From Methylomonas sp. UP202 (lineage in GTDB: Bacteria > Pseudomonadota > Gammaproteobacteria > Methylococcales > Methylomonadaceae): a stretch of 64,000 nt of DNA. The position numbers were made by a program, and so were the translations under genes. This document shows positions 20,075 through 30,919 of the stretch, piece by piece. The stretch covers positions 372,001 through 436,000 of the forward strand of contig NZ_CP123897.1 in the NCBI RefSeq assembly GCF_029910655.1, read 5' to 3'. How positions within the stretch are numbered: position 1 is the first letter of the stretch; each line of letters begins with the position of its first letter. Below the pieces are notes generated by a model. The model did not search any database, had not been told where the DNA came from, and saw nothing but the letters and a program-made list of their open reading frames with translations.

Positions 20075-21372
20075 CCGCGATGAAGATGCTCAGACTCGAC
20101 GGCAACGCCGCCGACTTTGAAAAACGCCTGCAAGCCCGTTTGGCTTGGGATGCCAGTGAAGACCTGGAGATCCACAAGCGCGTGTTGGACATTATCGGCG
20201 ATGTCCGCAACCGCGGAGATCGGGCGTTAATAGACTACACCAACCGCTTCGACCGAACCGCCTTTAAATCCGGTGCGGAACTGGAGCTGTCCAGCGGCGA
20301 GCTGAAACTAGCTTGGGATACGCTGCCCAGCGCTCAAGCCATCGCCTTGCAAACCGCCGCCGACCGGGTAAGCGCCTACGCCGAGCATCAGAAGCTGCAA
20401 TCCTGGCAATTCACCGAACTCGACGGCACGTTGTTGGGCCAAAAGGTCACTCCACTGGATAGGGCTGGTCTGTACGTGCCGGGCGGCAAGGCGGCGTATC
20501 CGTCGTCGGTATTGATGAACGCGATACCGGCCAAGGTCGCTGGCGTCGGCGAACTGGTCATGGTGGTGCCGACACCGGGCGGCGAAACTAATCCGTTGGT
20601 GCTGGCAGCCGCTTACGTGGCAAGGGTCGACCGGGTGTTCATGATCGGCGGTGCTCAAGCCGTCGCCGCGCTGGCCTACGGCACCGAAACCGTGCCGGCC
20701 GTCGATAAGATCGTCGGCCCCGGCAATATTTACGTCGCGACCGCGAAAAAACTAGTGTTCGGCCAGGTCGGCATCGACATGATTGCCGGACCTTCCGAGA
20801 TTTTGATCATTTGCGACGGTCAGACTAATCCGGACTGGATTGCGATGGATCTGTTTTCTCAAGCCGAGCACGACGAAAACGCCCAAGCCATTCTGATTAG
20901 TCAGGATGCGGTTTTTCTAGATAAGGTTGAAGCCAGCATTAACCAACTATTGCCGACGATGGAGCGGGCCGACATTATCCGTGCTTCCTTGACCGGTCGC
21001 GGCGCCTTCATCAAAGTCGCCGACTTGGCTCAAGCGGCCGAGGTTGCCAATCGCATCGCGCCGGAACATCTGGAGTTGTCGGTCGAAAACCCGGAGGCGC
21101 TGGCCGATAACATCCGCAACGCCGGGGCTATCTTCATGGGTCGCTACACCGCGGAAGCACTGGGTGACTATTGCGCCGGACCTAACCACGTATTGCCCAC
21201 TTCGAGCACTGCCCGTTACTCGTCGCCGCTAGGCGTTTACGACTTCCAAAAGCGCAGCAGCCTGATCAACTGTTCCGCCGCCGGCGCGCACAATTTAGGC
21301 AAGATTGCGTCCGTGCTGGCGCGGGGGGAAAGTTTGACGGCACACGCGAGGTCGGCGGAGTTTAGGGTTTGA
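20071..21372 (+). CDS. hisD: Histidinol dehydrogenase
   Basis: The 433-residue enzyme has the full set of HisD landmarks: [18 protein letters not shown], the Rossmann-like VVPTPGG and [30 protein letters not shown], the PSEILIICD stretch, the zinc site around [11 protein letters not shown], and the APEHLEL and GPNHVLPTS segments. It oxidises L-histidinol to histidine in two NAD-dependent steps. The start overlaps the hisG stop by four bases. hisC does not follow. Confidence 0.96.
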   Translation: MTAMKMLRLDGNAADFEKRLQARLAWDASEDLEIHKRVLDIIGDVRNRGDRALIDYTNRFDRTAFKSGAELELSSGELKLAWDTLPSAQAIALQTAADRVSAYAEHQKLQSWQFTELDGTLLGQKVTPLDRAGLYVPGGKAAYPSSVLMNAIPAKVAGVGELVMVVPTPGGETNPLVLAAAYVARVDRVFMIGGAQAVAALAYGTETVPAVDKIVGPGNIYVATAKKLVFGQVGIDMIAGPSEILIICDGQTNPDWIAMDLFSQAEHDENAQAILISQDAVFLDKVEASINQLLPTMERADIIRASLTGRGAFIKVADLAQAAEVANRIAPEHLELSVENPEALADNIRNAGAIFMGRYTAEALGDYCAGPNHVLPTSSTARYSSPLGVYDFQKRSSLINCSAAGAHNLGKIASVLARGESLTAHARSAEFRV

Positions 21373-21450
21373 TCCGGCGGTTGACACTCCGCACAGGGTC
21401 ATTTTGCGGGTAATTCCATTGCATTGTTCCGTGCGTTCGGCGGTAGCAGG

Positions 21451-21479
21451 TTGCGTGGCTTGCGATTACGTCGTATCAT
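21451..21479 (+). promoter_or_regulatory. Weak candidate rpmE promoter
   Basis: TTGCGT and TATCAT are separated by 17 bases and lie 50 bases before the rpmE ATG. The -10 is good (5 of 6), the -35 poor (3 of 6). Confidence 0.35.
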
Positions 21480-21528
21480 AAGCGGCTGTCTATCAAGTTA
21501 AGTGGCCCCAAGCGGGTATGTGAGCGCT

Positions 21529-21729
21529 ATGAAACCAGAAATCCACCCTCAATATAAACAAATTACAGTGACCTGCGGTTGCGGCAACACGTTCGAAACC
21601 GGTTCGGTTTTGGGTAATGACCTGCATATCGAGGTCTGTTCGTCTTGCCACCCTTTTTACACCGGCAAACAACGTGTCGTTGATACTTCCGGCCGGGTAG
21701 ATAAGTTCCGTAAAAAATTCGGTAAGTAA
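21529..21729 (+). CDS. rpmE: 50S ribosomal protein L31
   Basis: The start is placed at the ATG at 21529 ([10 protein letters not shown]), giving 66 residues and the standard L31 N-terminus; an upstream in-frame start at 21502 would add nine atypical residues. The four-cysteine zinc-binding form is present (CGCG and CSSC), followed by HPFYTGKQ and the basic tail [10 protein letters not shown]. This zinc-containing type is usually the one used when zinc is sufficient. It is a lone gene convergent with PBP1A; the rpmE / PBP1A / pilM neighbourhood is shared with Pseudomonas. Confidence 0.96.
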   Translation: MKPEIHPQYKQITVTCGCGNTFETGSVLGNDLHIEVCSSCHPFYTGKQRVVDTSGRVDKFRKKFGK

Positions 21730-21821
21730 TTTGTTGTGTCCCTCGAGCCTCGGTAAGCGTTATTTGTATGCTTGCCGACGGTTCGCCGATGTTTGGCGGA
21801 GCTTCCGCAGACCTCTTTCAG

Positions 21822-24167
21822 TTAAAACAGCGCTTCTTCCGGGGTGAAGTCCTCAAACTCAGGTTCAAGTTTGGGTGTGGACATCGCGGTTGGCGCGGTC
21901 TCCTTCGCGAAATATTCCCAAATCCCGCCTTTTTGGTCTTGCGGTAACAGTAAGCCGTCCGAAGGATTGATGTAGGCTTGGACGATGCCTTCCGGTACCG
22001 TTAGCGGTTTTTCCGGAAAATGGTGCTGTATCGCTTTCATGAATTTTATCCACATCGGCAGTGCCGCTTTGCCGCCGGTTTCGCCGTGTCCAAGCGGCGC
22101 GGAGTTATCGAATCCAATCCATGCGGAGGCAACGATGCCGGTCGCAAAGCCATTAAACCAAGCGTCTCGTTGCGCGTTGGTTGTGCCGGTCTTACCCGCT
22201 AAATCTGCCCGGTTCAGTTGCTTGGCTTGAGTGGCGGTGCCGCGCTGTACCACGTCGCGTAGCAGGCTGTTCATCAAAAAATTGGTTTTCTCGGAAATAA
22301 CTCGCGTGGCCATGTTCGGCCGGATTTCGCCGGTCGTCGCGCAGTCCTGGCAGGCCGTCGCCGGTTTCGCGGAGTATATCAGTCGATTCTCGCGATCTTC
22401 GATGCGTTCGATTAAGTAAGGTTGAATCGAAAACCCGCCGTTGGCGAACACTGAATAGGCGGCCGCCATCTTTAGCGGTGACGCCGAGCCGCTACCCAGT
22501 GCGAGCGAAAACGTGGTCGGCAGTTGGTCCTTGTCGAATCCGAAGCGTTGGGCGGTATCGATAGCGTGAGGGATGCCGACTTCTTGCAACAAGCGTATCG
22601 AAACCAGATTGATCGATTCCCTTAGCGCCACTCGCAATGAGGTTGGCCCCAAATACCGGCGATTGTAGTTTTCAGGGCGCCAGTCGTTTTCCTGAGAGGG
22701 GTCTTCTATGACGATGGGGGCGTCGTTGATGATACTGGCCGGGGTGTAACCTTTTTCCAGCGCGGCCGTGTAGATGATGGGCTTGAAGCCCGAGCCGGGT
22801 TGTCGTTTGGATTGGGTCGCCCTGTTATACTTGCTGTGGTAAAAATCGAAGCCGCCGGCCAGGGCCAAAATCGCGCCGTCATCGGGGTTCAAGGCTACGA
22901 ACGCGCCTTCCACGGTGGGGATTTGGGTCAACGCCCAGCTTTGGTTTTCGAGTTGTCTGACCCAGATCAAGTCGTTGGTTTTAATAATGTCGCGGCTTTC
23001 CCGTGCAGTTTTTGCCGATGCCTTTGCCCAATTCACAGATTCCCAAGCCAGTTCGATATTGGTGCCATCGTGGAGCTTGGCCGCAACGCCGCTGTCAGTC
23101 AGACCGGTAACGATGGCTCGATGCGCGTCGCCGACCAGGGTGTCGCCGTCGCTCTGGCCATTTATATGAGGAGCATTCCGGTAGCCGTGACGTTCTTCGT
23201 ACTCATGTAGCGTCGCTTGCAGGGCGCGATCAGCGGCAAGCTGAAATTCTTGGGTGATAGTCGTGTAAATTTTCAATCCTTGCGTGTAGGCATCTTCACC
23301 GTATTTGGCCATGATTTCCTGTCTAGCCATTTCCGCGGCGTAGGGGGCCTGCATTGCGATGCCTGACGGTTGCTGGGCGGCGTCATCGCTGGTACTTAGC
23401 GCCGCATCGTAGGCGCGCTGGCCGATATACCCAAGTTCCAGCATCCGTCTGAGTACGTAATTGCGACGCAGCAGCGCACGTTCCGGGTTCGTTAGCGGGT
23501 TATAAATTGACGGAGCCTTGGGAAGGCCGGCGATCATGGCCTGTTGCGCTAGCGTGAGCTGGTTTAGTTCCTTGCCGTAGTAGGTTTGCGCCGCGGCCGC
23601 CAGGCCATACGCGCGTTGCCCCATGTAAATTTTGTTTAAATACAGCTCGAGTATCTGATCTTTTGAATAGCGCTGTTCGATCTTTAGCGCCAGCATGATT
23701 TCCTTTAACTTGCGTAGGTAAGTCTTCTCATTACTCAGCAGGAAGTTTCTGGCGACCTGCATCGTAATCGTACTGCCGCCTTGACGCTTTTGTCCGGTCG
23801 AAATCAAGCGATTCGCGGCCCTGGCCAAGCCTTTGAAATCCACGCCGCCATGCTTGTAAAACCGGTCGTCTTCAGCGGCGATGAACGCCTGTAATTGGCG
23901 TTGAGGGACGTCGGCGATTTCGATAGGGATGCGGCGCTTTTCGCCGAATTGGCCGATCAACAAGCCCTCGCGGCTGTAGATGCTGATTGGTGTTTGATAT
24001 TGGACGTTATCGAGCAGGGATATGTCCGGCAATTCTTTATCAAGCTCCAATAGGAAGTAGTAGCAGGCTACCGCCAGGGTGCCGACGAACGTGAAGATGA
24101 CCAACATCAGCCATTTGAACAAGGTTTTGAGCAATGACTTCGGTTTGGGGGGCTTTTTTAACGGCAC
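21822..24167 (-). CDS. mrcA: Penicillin-binding protein 1A, bifunctional
   Basis: The 781-residue protein has a short basic cytoplasmic tail, one membrane helix (~17-39), a GT51 glycosyltransferase domain with AAEDDRFYKHGG (catalytic Glu99) and QGGSTITMQVARN, a middle OB-like insertion with many Asn/Ser, and a transpeptidase domain with SGFK (catalytic Ser in SxxK), SIN and KTGTT. It polymerises and crosslinks peptidoglycan. It is transcribed away from pilMNOPQ across a ~200-base gap, the arrangement seen in Pseudomonas. Length is slightly below the 800-850 usual for PBP1A, with all motifs intact. Confidence 0.95.
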   Translation of the reverse strand: MPLKKPPKPKSLLKTLFKWLMLVIFTFVGTLAVACYYFLLELDKELPDISLLDNVQYQTPISIYSREGLLIGQFGEKRRIPIEIADVPQRQLQAFIAAEDDRFYKHGGVDFKGLARAANRLISTGQKRQGGSTITMQVARNFLLSNEKTYLRKLKEIMLALKIEQRYSKDQILELYLNKIYMGQRAYGLAAAAQTYYGKELNQLTLAQQAMIAGLPKAPSIYNPLTNPERALLRRNYVLRRMLELGYIGQRAYDAALSTSDDAAQQPSGIAMQAPYAAEMARQEIMAKYGEDAYTQGLKIYTTITQEFQLAADRALQATLHEYEERHGYRNAPHINGQSDGDTLVGDAHRAIVTGLTDSGVAAKLHDGTNIELAWESVNWAKASAKTARESRDIIKTNDLIWVRQLENQSWALTQIPTVEGAFVALNPDDGAILALAGGFDFYHSKYNRATQSKRQPGSGFKPIIYTAALEKGYTPASIINDAPIVIEDPSQENDWRPENYNRRYLGPTSLRVALRESINLVSIRLLQEVGIPHAIDTAQRFGFDKDQLPTTFSLALGSGSASPLKMAAAYSVFANGGFSIQPYLIERIEDRENRLIYSAKPATACQDCATTGEIRPNMATRVISEKTNFLMNSLLRDVVQRGTATQAKQLNRADLAGKTGTTNAQRDAWFNGFATGIVASAWIGFDNSAPLGHGETGGKAALPMWIKFMKAIQHHFPEKPLTVPEGIVQAYINPSDGLLLPQDQKGGIWEYFAKETAPTAMSTPKLEPEFEDFTPEEALF

Positions 24168-24290
24168 TGGCGGCGGGGCGTTTGGAGTTTACCGGAAATC
24201 GGCAAATATCAGCGTATAAGATCTTAGGAACAACTTAAAGTATGTTCTATAACTTACTGTCATAAATGTGTGAAAATCAAAAAATCTAAC

Positions 24291-24296
24291 TATACT
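24291..24296 (+). promoter_or_regulatory. Candidate -10 element for pilMNOPQ
   Basis: A TATACT box lies 73 bases before the pilM start in an AT-rich divergent region (24168-24368). I see no good -35 at the right distance, so an activator or another sigma factor may be involved. A promoter for the divergent PBP1A gene must also be here but is not clear. Confidence 0.35.
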
Positions 24297-24341
24297 TCGG
24301 CTTTAAACGGGTGGCGCGTTGCGGCGCTGCTCCCGAATTGA

Positions 24342-25429
<1,088 letters not shown>

Positions 25430-25430
<1 letters not shown>

Positions 25431-26002
25431 TGGCGAAAATCAATTTACTGCCCTGGCGGGAAGAATTAAGGAAAAAGAAGCAGCAAGAGTTCGTCGCCGG
25501 TATCGGCGCGGGTGTGGCGGCGGCGTGCGTTATTTTGGGTTTGGTTTACCTCTATATCGAAGGATTGAAGGAATACCAAACCCGCCGCAATACTTTGTTG
25601 CAGAACGAGATCGCGATTTTGGATAAGCGGATTCAAGAGATCAAGGACATTGAAGACAAGAAAAACAAACTGTTGACCAAAATCGAAGTGATTCAAAAAT
25701 TGCAAGAAAGTCGGCCGGAAGTGGTGCATTTGTTTGACGAGCTGGCCAGGACGACGCCGGAAGGGATCAATCTGAGTAAATTCAGTCAGGCCGGCAGCGA
25801 TTTGACGTTGGTTGGCAAGGCGGAATCGAACGCCAGGGTCTCGGCCTATATGCGGGCTATCGACAATTCGCAATGGATCAATAGCTCGGTACTCACCGTG
25901 ATTAAAGGTGAAGGCAAATCCGGCGGACAAATGAACGACTTCACGTTGACGGCAAAGCAAGGCCGAAAAACCGACAAGCCGGCGGGAGGTGCGGGCAAAT
26001 GA
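25430..26002 (+). CDS. pilN: Type IV pilus assembly protein PilN
   Basis: The ATG at 25430 overlaps the pilM stop by one base and gives 190 residues starting with the conserved PilM-binding motif MAKINLLPWREE. A single membrane helix (residues ~24-43) is followed by a coiled coil (~45-95) and a periplasmic ferredoxin-like domain with ELARTTPEGINLS. PilN pairs with PilO in the inner membrane. Gene order and size match Pseudomonas pilN. Confidence 0.95.
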
Positions 26003-26610
26003 ATCTTTCCGAAATCAATTGGGATGTCAACGCGGCTGGAACTTGGCCAACGCCGTTAAAAGCGATTGCTATTCTGCTGATCGCGTTGGTCACCGGCGGT
26101 ATCGGCGTGTATTTGTTGACGGTACCGCAACTGGAAGAACTCGATACGCTTGAGAAGCAGGAAGAAAGTCTGAAAACCGCATTCGAAGCCAAGCAAAAAA
26201 AGGCTGCGAATTTGCAGGATTATCGGGATCAGCTGGATCAGATCGAAGCATCGTTGGGCGAGATGCTCAAGCAAATGCCCACCAAAGCGGAGGTTGCCAG
26301 TTTGTTGGTGGATATTTCGCAGACCGGTTTGGCTAGTGGTTTGGAGTTCAAGTTGTTTCAACCAAGCGGCGAGATTAACCGCGAGTTCTATTCCGAGCTT
26401 CCCATTGCGATACAGGTTGTCGGCAAATACGAGGAGTTGGGGTTGTTTGTTAGCGGGTTGGCATCGTTGCCCCGGATTGTCACCGTTCATGACGTGGTGA
26501 TGACGCCGCTCGGCAAGGACGGCATGATGACGATGAATGCGACGATCAAGACCTACAACGAAGGCGAGAGCGCTAGTAAGGGTCAACCCGCCAAACGACG
26601 GAGAGGCTGA
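25999..26610 (+). CDS. pilO: Type IV pilus assembly protein PilO
   Basis: The 203-residue protein overlaps pilN by four bases (ATGA). It has one membrane helix near residues 18-42, a coiled coil containing LEKQEESLKTAFEAKQKK, and a periplasmic domain with KQMPTKAEVASLLVDIS and LASGLEFKLFQP, which are standard PilO landmarks. PilO dimerises with PilN and links to PilP. The C-terminus is a basic tail (KGQPAKRRRG). Confidence 0.94.
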   Translation: MNLSEINWDVNAAGTWPTPLKAIAILLIALVTGGIGVYLLTVPQLEELDTLEKQEESLKTAFEAKQKKAANLQDYRDQLDQIEASLGEMLKQMPTKAEVASLLVDISQTGLASGLEFKLFQPSGEINREFYSELPIAIQVVGKYEELGLFVSGLASLPRIVTVHDVVMTPLGKDGMMTMNATIKTYNEGESASKGQPAKRRRG

Positions 26611-27173
26611 TGATGGGAAATCGGACGGCAAGGCCGAAATGGTCTGGCGCCTGTTTAGCGGGCATGACGCTACTGATGCTGGCGGGCTGCGATAACGACG
26701 ACTTCAGTGATTTGAACAAATACATTCAAGAAATCAAAGCCAGGCCCAAGGGGGCTATTGAGCCGCTGCCGGAAATCAAAGTGGTCGAATCCTTTATTTT
26801 TAAACCGGATGGACTGCGTGATCCGTTCCAGCCGATTGAGCGTAAGGACAGCGAAGACAGTATCGATGTCTCCGGAGTTACCGGCGTCAAACCCGATGTC
26901 GAGCGGCGGAAGGAAGAGTTGGAAGCCTATCCGCTGGATTCTTTGCGGATGGTGGGTACCTTGCGCGACCCCAAAGGATTTTGGGGGTTAGTCCGGGCTC
27001 GCGACGGCACGATACATCGGGTTCAGGTGGGTAATCACCTGGGGCAGAATTACGGCAAGATCATTCGTATTGTCGAAGATAAGATTGAATTGATGGAAAT
27101 TGTTCCGGATAAGCCGGGTACGTGGCGCGAACAACCGACTTCATTAGCGCTGGCTGGCGACAAAGGGTTATAA
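26610..27173 (+). CDS. pilP: Type IV pilus lipoprotein PilP
   Basis: The ATG at 26610 overlaps the pilO stop; a second ATG follows immediately. The 187-residue protein has a signal sequence with lipobox LAGC (Cys at about residue 27) and then an acidic stretch, as in PilP. The extended segment FKPDGLRDPFQP and the C-terminal beta domain (DSLRMVGTLRDPKGFWGLVRA, split here by an Asp-Pro) contact the PilQ secretin. It links the inner-membrane PilNO pair to the outer-membrane pore. Confidence 0.94.
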   Translation: MMGNRTARPKWSGACLAGMTLLMLAGCDNDDFSDLNKYIQEIKARPKGAIEPLPEIKVVESFIFKPDGLRDPFQPIERKDSEDSIDVSGVTGVKPDVERRKEELEAYPLDSLRMVGTLRDPKGFWGLVRARDGTIHRVQVGNHLGQNYGKIIRIVEDKIELMEIVPDKPGTWREQPTSLALAGDKGL

Positions 27174-27175
27174 AC

Positions 27176-29425
27176 ATGGCGAAATTACGAAACACCTTAG
27201 AATCTCAATCCGCCGGCGCGGGGCGCCTATGGCCGCTGTTGCTGGTCTTGTTGTTGAACTTGTCCTTGGCGAACGCCGAAGATGCCGCCATCAACAATCT
27301 TGAGTTTTCGACGTTAGCGGGTAATCAGGTGCAAATTCAATTGGATATGATCGGAGAGGTTGTGACGCCGAAAATATTCGAAACCGATAATCCGAATCGG
27401 ATCGCGCTGGATTTTGCCGGGGTCAAGAGTAATTTGGCCAAGAAAAGCTTTCCAATCAACCAAGGCGCGGTGGGTACGGTCTACGCGGTAGAGGCGTCGG
27501 GAAGGACGCGCGTCGTGGTTAATCTGCTGGAGAAGGTGCCTTATGAAATCAAGGCGGAAGCCGGCAAATTCTATTTGGTCTTAAAGTCGGCCGCCACCGT
27601 GGCGTCGGTCAGTCAGGTGTCGCCGTTAAAGCAAACAGCCAAGGATTCGGTCGTCAGCAAATTTTTGCCCGAACAAACGATAAAAACCATCGACTTTAGA
27701 CGCGGCCCCAATGGCGAGGGGCGCTTGTTGTTGGGCCTGTCGAACGCGAACACGGTGGTCGATACCAAGCAGAACGCCGGTAAGGTGGTCCTCAACTTTT
27801 TGAACACCAAGCTGCCCGACGCATTGACCAAGAATTTCGATGTCTCCGATTTTGCCACGCCGGTGCAAAAGATCGAGGCCTTGCCCAAGGGCGAAAATGT
27901 GAGGCTGACGATTACCCCGAATAATGAAAATTACGAATACTCGTCCTATCAAGCCGACAACCTGCTGACGGTCGAGTTCCGGCCATTGACGCCCGCCGAG
28001 AAAGAGGCGCAGCAAAAGGAAAAATTTCCTTATATCGGCAATAAGTTGTCTTTAAATTTCCAGGATATTGAAGTCAGGTCCGTATTGCAAATTCTGGCCG
28101 ATTTCACCGAGCTCAATATTATTGCCGCCGACTCGGTAGCCGGCAACGTGACGTTGCGTTTAAACGACGTGCCTTGGGATCAAGCGTTGGAGCTGATTCT
28201 GAAATCCAAGGGCTTGGCCAAACGTCAAAGCGGGAATGTGGTGATGGTGGCTCCTGTTGCGGAGATCATGAAAATCGAGCAGGAAGAGCTGGATTCCAAA
28301 AAAATCTTCGAAGAGCTCGAGCCTCTGAAGACCGAAAACATTCAAATCAATTACGCGAAGGCTGGAGAGATTTGCGGTGTGCTGATGGGGGTGGGCAATA
28401 GCTCGCAGGGCGGACAGTCCGGCGCGGCAGGCAGTTCAGCAGGGGGCGGTGGCGGCGGGGGTGGTTGCGGCGGTGGCGGTGGTGGAGGTGGCGGAGCGGG
28501 CGTTCAGTCTGGCGGAGTCGGCCAAGGCGGCGCTACCAGCATGCGTCTATTGTCGCCGCGCGGTACAGCTATCGTCGATGCTAGAACCAATACGCTGATT
28601 GTCAAGGATACCGCGAAGGCGATGGAGGACATTCACAAAATGGTTAAGTTGTTGGATGTGCCGGTTAGACAAGTGCTGATCGAATCTCGGATAGTGATTG
28701 CCGACACTAGTTTCGCGCAAAATTTGGGAACCAAGTTTGGCGTAGCGAATAAAGGCGACGCCGGTAGCGGTAGTCAGTACGGCTTCAAGGCCGCCGGCAC
28801 GACCACGAGCGATAACTCCAAGATTTTGTCGGATTTAGGGGGCGCGCTTGCCGCTTCTAGCGGCGGGTCGTTGGCGATGACTTTGGCTCGCGGCGCGGAC
28901 TACATGCTGAATCTTGAAATTAGCGCGTTGCAAGACGATGGTAAGGGTGAGCTGGTATCGAATCCTCGGGTGATGACCAGCGATCGGGTGTTGGCCTCGA
29001 TCAAACAGGGGGTGCAAATTCCCTACCAGACTCAGAGTCAGGCGACCGGTCCGGTGACGCAATTGGTCGATGCGGTTCTGGAACTTAGTGTAACGCCGCA
29101 AATCACCCCCAGCGGTAGCGTCATTATGCAATTGGACATCAAAAAAGATTCGCCGGGTACGCCATTGGCAACCGGTGGCAATTCTACCGTGCCTATCGAT
29201 ACCCGGCAGTTGAAGACCAAGGTGCAAGTTGAGGACGGCGAGACAGTCGTGCTTGGCGGTATCTACGAGTCGACGGTTCAAGATTCCTACAATAGCGTGC
29301 CTTGGTTGGTCGATTTGCCGGTGGTTGGATGGATGTTCAAGAAAACCGTCAAGACCGACAACAAGAAGGAATTGCTAGTGTTTATTACGCCTAAAGTCGT
29401 CAAGGAATCGTTGACGATCAAATAA
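27176..29425 (+). CDS. pilQ: Type IV pilus secretin PilQ
   Basis: The start is the ATG at 27176 (MAKLRNTLES), two bases after the pilP stop; a longer frame runs into pilP. The 749-residue protein has a signal peptide ending SLANAED, two AMIN domains that bind peptidoglycan (~36-150 and ~170-270), an STN/N0 domain with NLSLNFQDIEVRSVLQIL-type sequence (LSLNFQDIEVRSVLQIL), N1, and the secretin core with VPLIGQ-like VPWLVDLPVVGWMFK and ELLVFITPKVV. Between N1 halves (residues ~407-455) lies a glycine-rich insert with runs of eight or nine Gly and one Cys, unusual for PilQ. It forms the outer-membrane pilus pore. aroK/aroB, which often follow pilQ, are absent. Confidence 0.95.
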   Translation: MAKLRNTLESQSAGAGRLWPLLLVLLLNLSLANAEDAAINNLEFSTLAGNQVQIQLDMIGEVVTPKIFETDNPNRIALDFAGVKSNLAKKSFPINQGAVGTVYAVEASGRTRVVVNLLEKVPYEIKAEAGKFYLVLKSAATVASVSQVSPLKQTAKDSVVSKFLPEQTIKTIDFRRGPNGEGRLLLGLSNANTVVDTKQNAGKVVLNFLNTKLPDALTKNFDVSDFATPVQKIEALPKGENVRLTITPNNENYEYSSYQADNLLTVEFRPLTPAEKEAQQKEKFPYIGNKLSLNFQDIEVRSVLQILADFTELNIIAADSVAGNVTLRLNDVPWDQALELILKSKGLAKRQSGNVVMVAPVAEIMKIEQEELDSKKIFEELEPLKTENIQINYAKAGEICGVLMGVGNSSQGGQSGAAGSSAGGGGGGGGCGGGGGGGGGAGVQSGGVGQGGATSMRLLSPRGTAIVDARTNTLIVKDTAKAMEDIHKMVKLLDVPVRQVLIESRIVIADTSFAQNLGTKFGVANKGDAGSGSQYGFKAAGTTTSDNSKILSDLGGALAASSGGSLAMTLARGADYMLNLEISALQDDGKGELVSNPRVMTSDRVLASIKQGVQIPYQTQSQATGPVTQLVDAVLELSVTPQITPSGSVIMQLDIKKDSPGTPLATGGNSTVPIDTRQLKTKVQVEDGETVVLGGIYESTVQDSYNSVPWLVDLPVVGWMFKKTVKTDNKKELLVFITPKVVKESLTIK

Positions 29426-29536
29426 TCTGCGACTGCTTCGTAGGCTTGGGAGCGGGCCCGCATGGCCAATGGCAGGTGAATATTTGCGGACGGCCTATGT
29501 TATATTGGTCTGCGTTGATCTTTTGATGCCTAACCT

Positions 29537-29653
29537 ATGATTGTCTTTCGGCTTTTAATTGCTGTATTCGGGTGGTTGTTGTTGCAGGGCTGCGGTCAGA
29601 CTGGCCCCTTGTACCACCCGGACAGTCCGCCGCCTATCTACGTACCCAAATAA
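29537..29653 (+). CDS. lptM: LptM/YifL-type small lipoprotein
   Basis: This 38-codon gene has a signal sequence with lipobox LQGC and the hallmark CGQTGPLYHP right after the lipidated Cys, matching the CGxKGPLYxP motif of E. coli LptM (YifL). LptM helps mature the LptD/LptE lipopolysaccharide translocon in the outer membrane. It sits ten bases before lysA, in the conserved order lptM-lysA-dapF-DUF484-xerC. It is shorter than the E. coli protein, which has a longer, disordered tail; here only the functional N-terminal part and a Pro-rich end remain. The ATG lies after a weak ribosome site. Confidence 0.85.
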   Translation: MIVFRLLIAVFGWLLLQGCGQTGPLYHPDSPPPIYVPK

Positions 29654-29663
29654 GCCTCTATCC

Positions 29664-30911
29664 ATGGATTTTTTTAATTATCGGCAGAGTACGCTCTACG
29701 CCGAAGGCGTGCCTGTCGATCAAATTGCGGCCGAGTACGGAACGCCTTGCTATATCTACTCGCGAGCGACATTGGAGCGCCACTGGCTAGCTTTCGATCA
29801 GGCCTTGGAAGGGCGCCGGCATTTAATCTGCTATGCGGTAAAAGCGAACTCCAATCTGGCGGTCCTCAATCTCCTGGCCAGATTGGGGTCGGGCTTCGAT
29901 ATCGTGTCGCAAGGTGAAATGCGGCGTGTTTTAGAGGCGGGTGGACGTGCCGACCAGATTGTATTCTCCGGGGTTGGCAAGCGTGAAGACGAGATAGTCG
30001 CGGCGCTCAAAGTCGGAATTCGCTGTTTCAATGTCGAGGTTAGTGGTGAATTAGATCGGATTAACCGGCTAGCGGGAGAGTTGGGTGTAATTGCACCGGT
30101 GTCGTTCCGGGTCAATCCGGATGTGGATGCCAAAACTCACCCGTACATTTCCACCGGACTAAAGGAAAATAAATTCGGTGTTGATATTGCTTCGGCGCGG
30201 GCGGAATACCTCCGCGCGGCCCGGATGCCTCATATTCGGGTGGTCGGCGTTGATTGCCATATTGGATCGCAATTGACCGAAACCGCGCCGTTTTTGGATG
30301 CATTGGATAAAGTACTCGAATTGGTCGATCAGTTGGCTGGCGACGGCATTGTGCTTGAACATCTGGATTTGGGCGGTGGCTTGGGCATTTGTTACCGCAA
30401 CGAGCAGCCACCGGAACCGGGAGAATATATTTCCGCCGTGTTAAGTCGCTTAGGCAATCGGAACATCGAAATCATGCTCGAACCGGGCCGTGCAATCGTC
30501 GGAAATGCCGGCATTCTGGTGACTCGGGTCGAATACTTAAAGCCGACCGAGAACAAAAATTTTGCGATCGTCGACGCAGCGATGAACGACCTGATCAGAC
30601 CGGCGTTGTATAGCGCTTGGCAAGACATTATCCCGGTACTCGCTGGGAGTGGTGCCGAGGAGCAGGTTTGGGATGTTGTCGGTCCAGTTTGCGAGACCGG
30701 GGACTTTCTCGGAAAGGAACGTCGATTGGGTTTAAGTCCAGGCGACTTGCTGGCGGTTCGGTCGTCGGGAGCGTATGGTTTCACGATGAGTTCGAATTAC
30801 AATTCCCGTCCCAGGGTCGCCGAGGTCATGGTCGACGGCGATCGTTGTCATTTGATTCGGCAACGGGAACCCGTCGAAATGCTCTGGGCCGGTGAGCAAA
30901 TATTGCCTTAG
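29664..30911 (+). CDS. lysA: Diaminopimelate decarboxylase
   Basis: The start is the ATG at 29664 (MDFFNYRQSTLYAEGV), giving 415 residues; the longer frame overlaps lptM in another phase. It is a fold-type III PLP decarboxylase with CYAVKANSN (Schiff-base Lys60), the DIVSQGEMRR stretch, VNPDVDAKTHPYISTGLKENKFG split by its phosphate loop, HIGSQLT, LDLGGGLGI and EPGRAIVGNAG for phosphate binding, and CETGDFLG with the active-site Cys at the dimer interface. It makes lysine from meso-diaminopimelate. dapF follows eight bases later. Confidence 0.96.
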   Translation: MDFFNYRQSTLYAEGVPVDQIAAEYGTPCYIYSRATLERHWLAFDQALEGRRHLICYAVKANSNLAVLNLLARLGSGFDIVSQGEMRRVLEAGGRADQIVFSGVGKREDEIVAALKVGIRCFNVEVSGELDRINRLAGELGVIAPVSFRVNPDVDAKTHPYISTGLKENKFGVDIASARAEYLRAARMPHIRVVGVDCHIGSQLTETAPFLDALDKVLELVDQLAGDGIVLEHLDLGGGLGICYRNEQPPEPGEYISAVLSRLGNRNIEIMLEPGRAIVGNAGILVTRVEYLKPTENKNFAIVDAAMNDLIRPALYSAWQDIIPVLAGSGAEEQVWDVVGPVCETGDFLGKERRLGLSPGDLLAVRSSGAYGFTMSSNYNSRPRVAEVMVDGDRCHLIRQREPVEMLWAGEQILP

Positions 30912-30919
30912 AAGCGCCC

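Noticed and set aside
21759..21790. Hairpin after rpmE as a terminator
   Set aside because: CGGTAAGC / GCTTGCCG can pair with one wobble, but the loop is long and no T-run follows on either strand.
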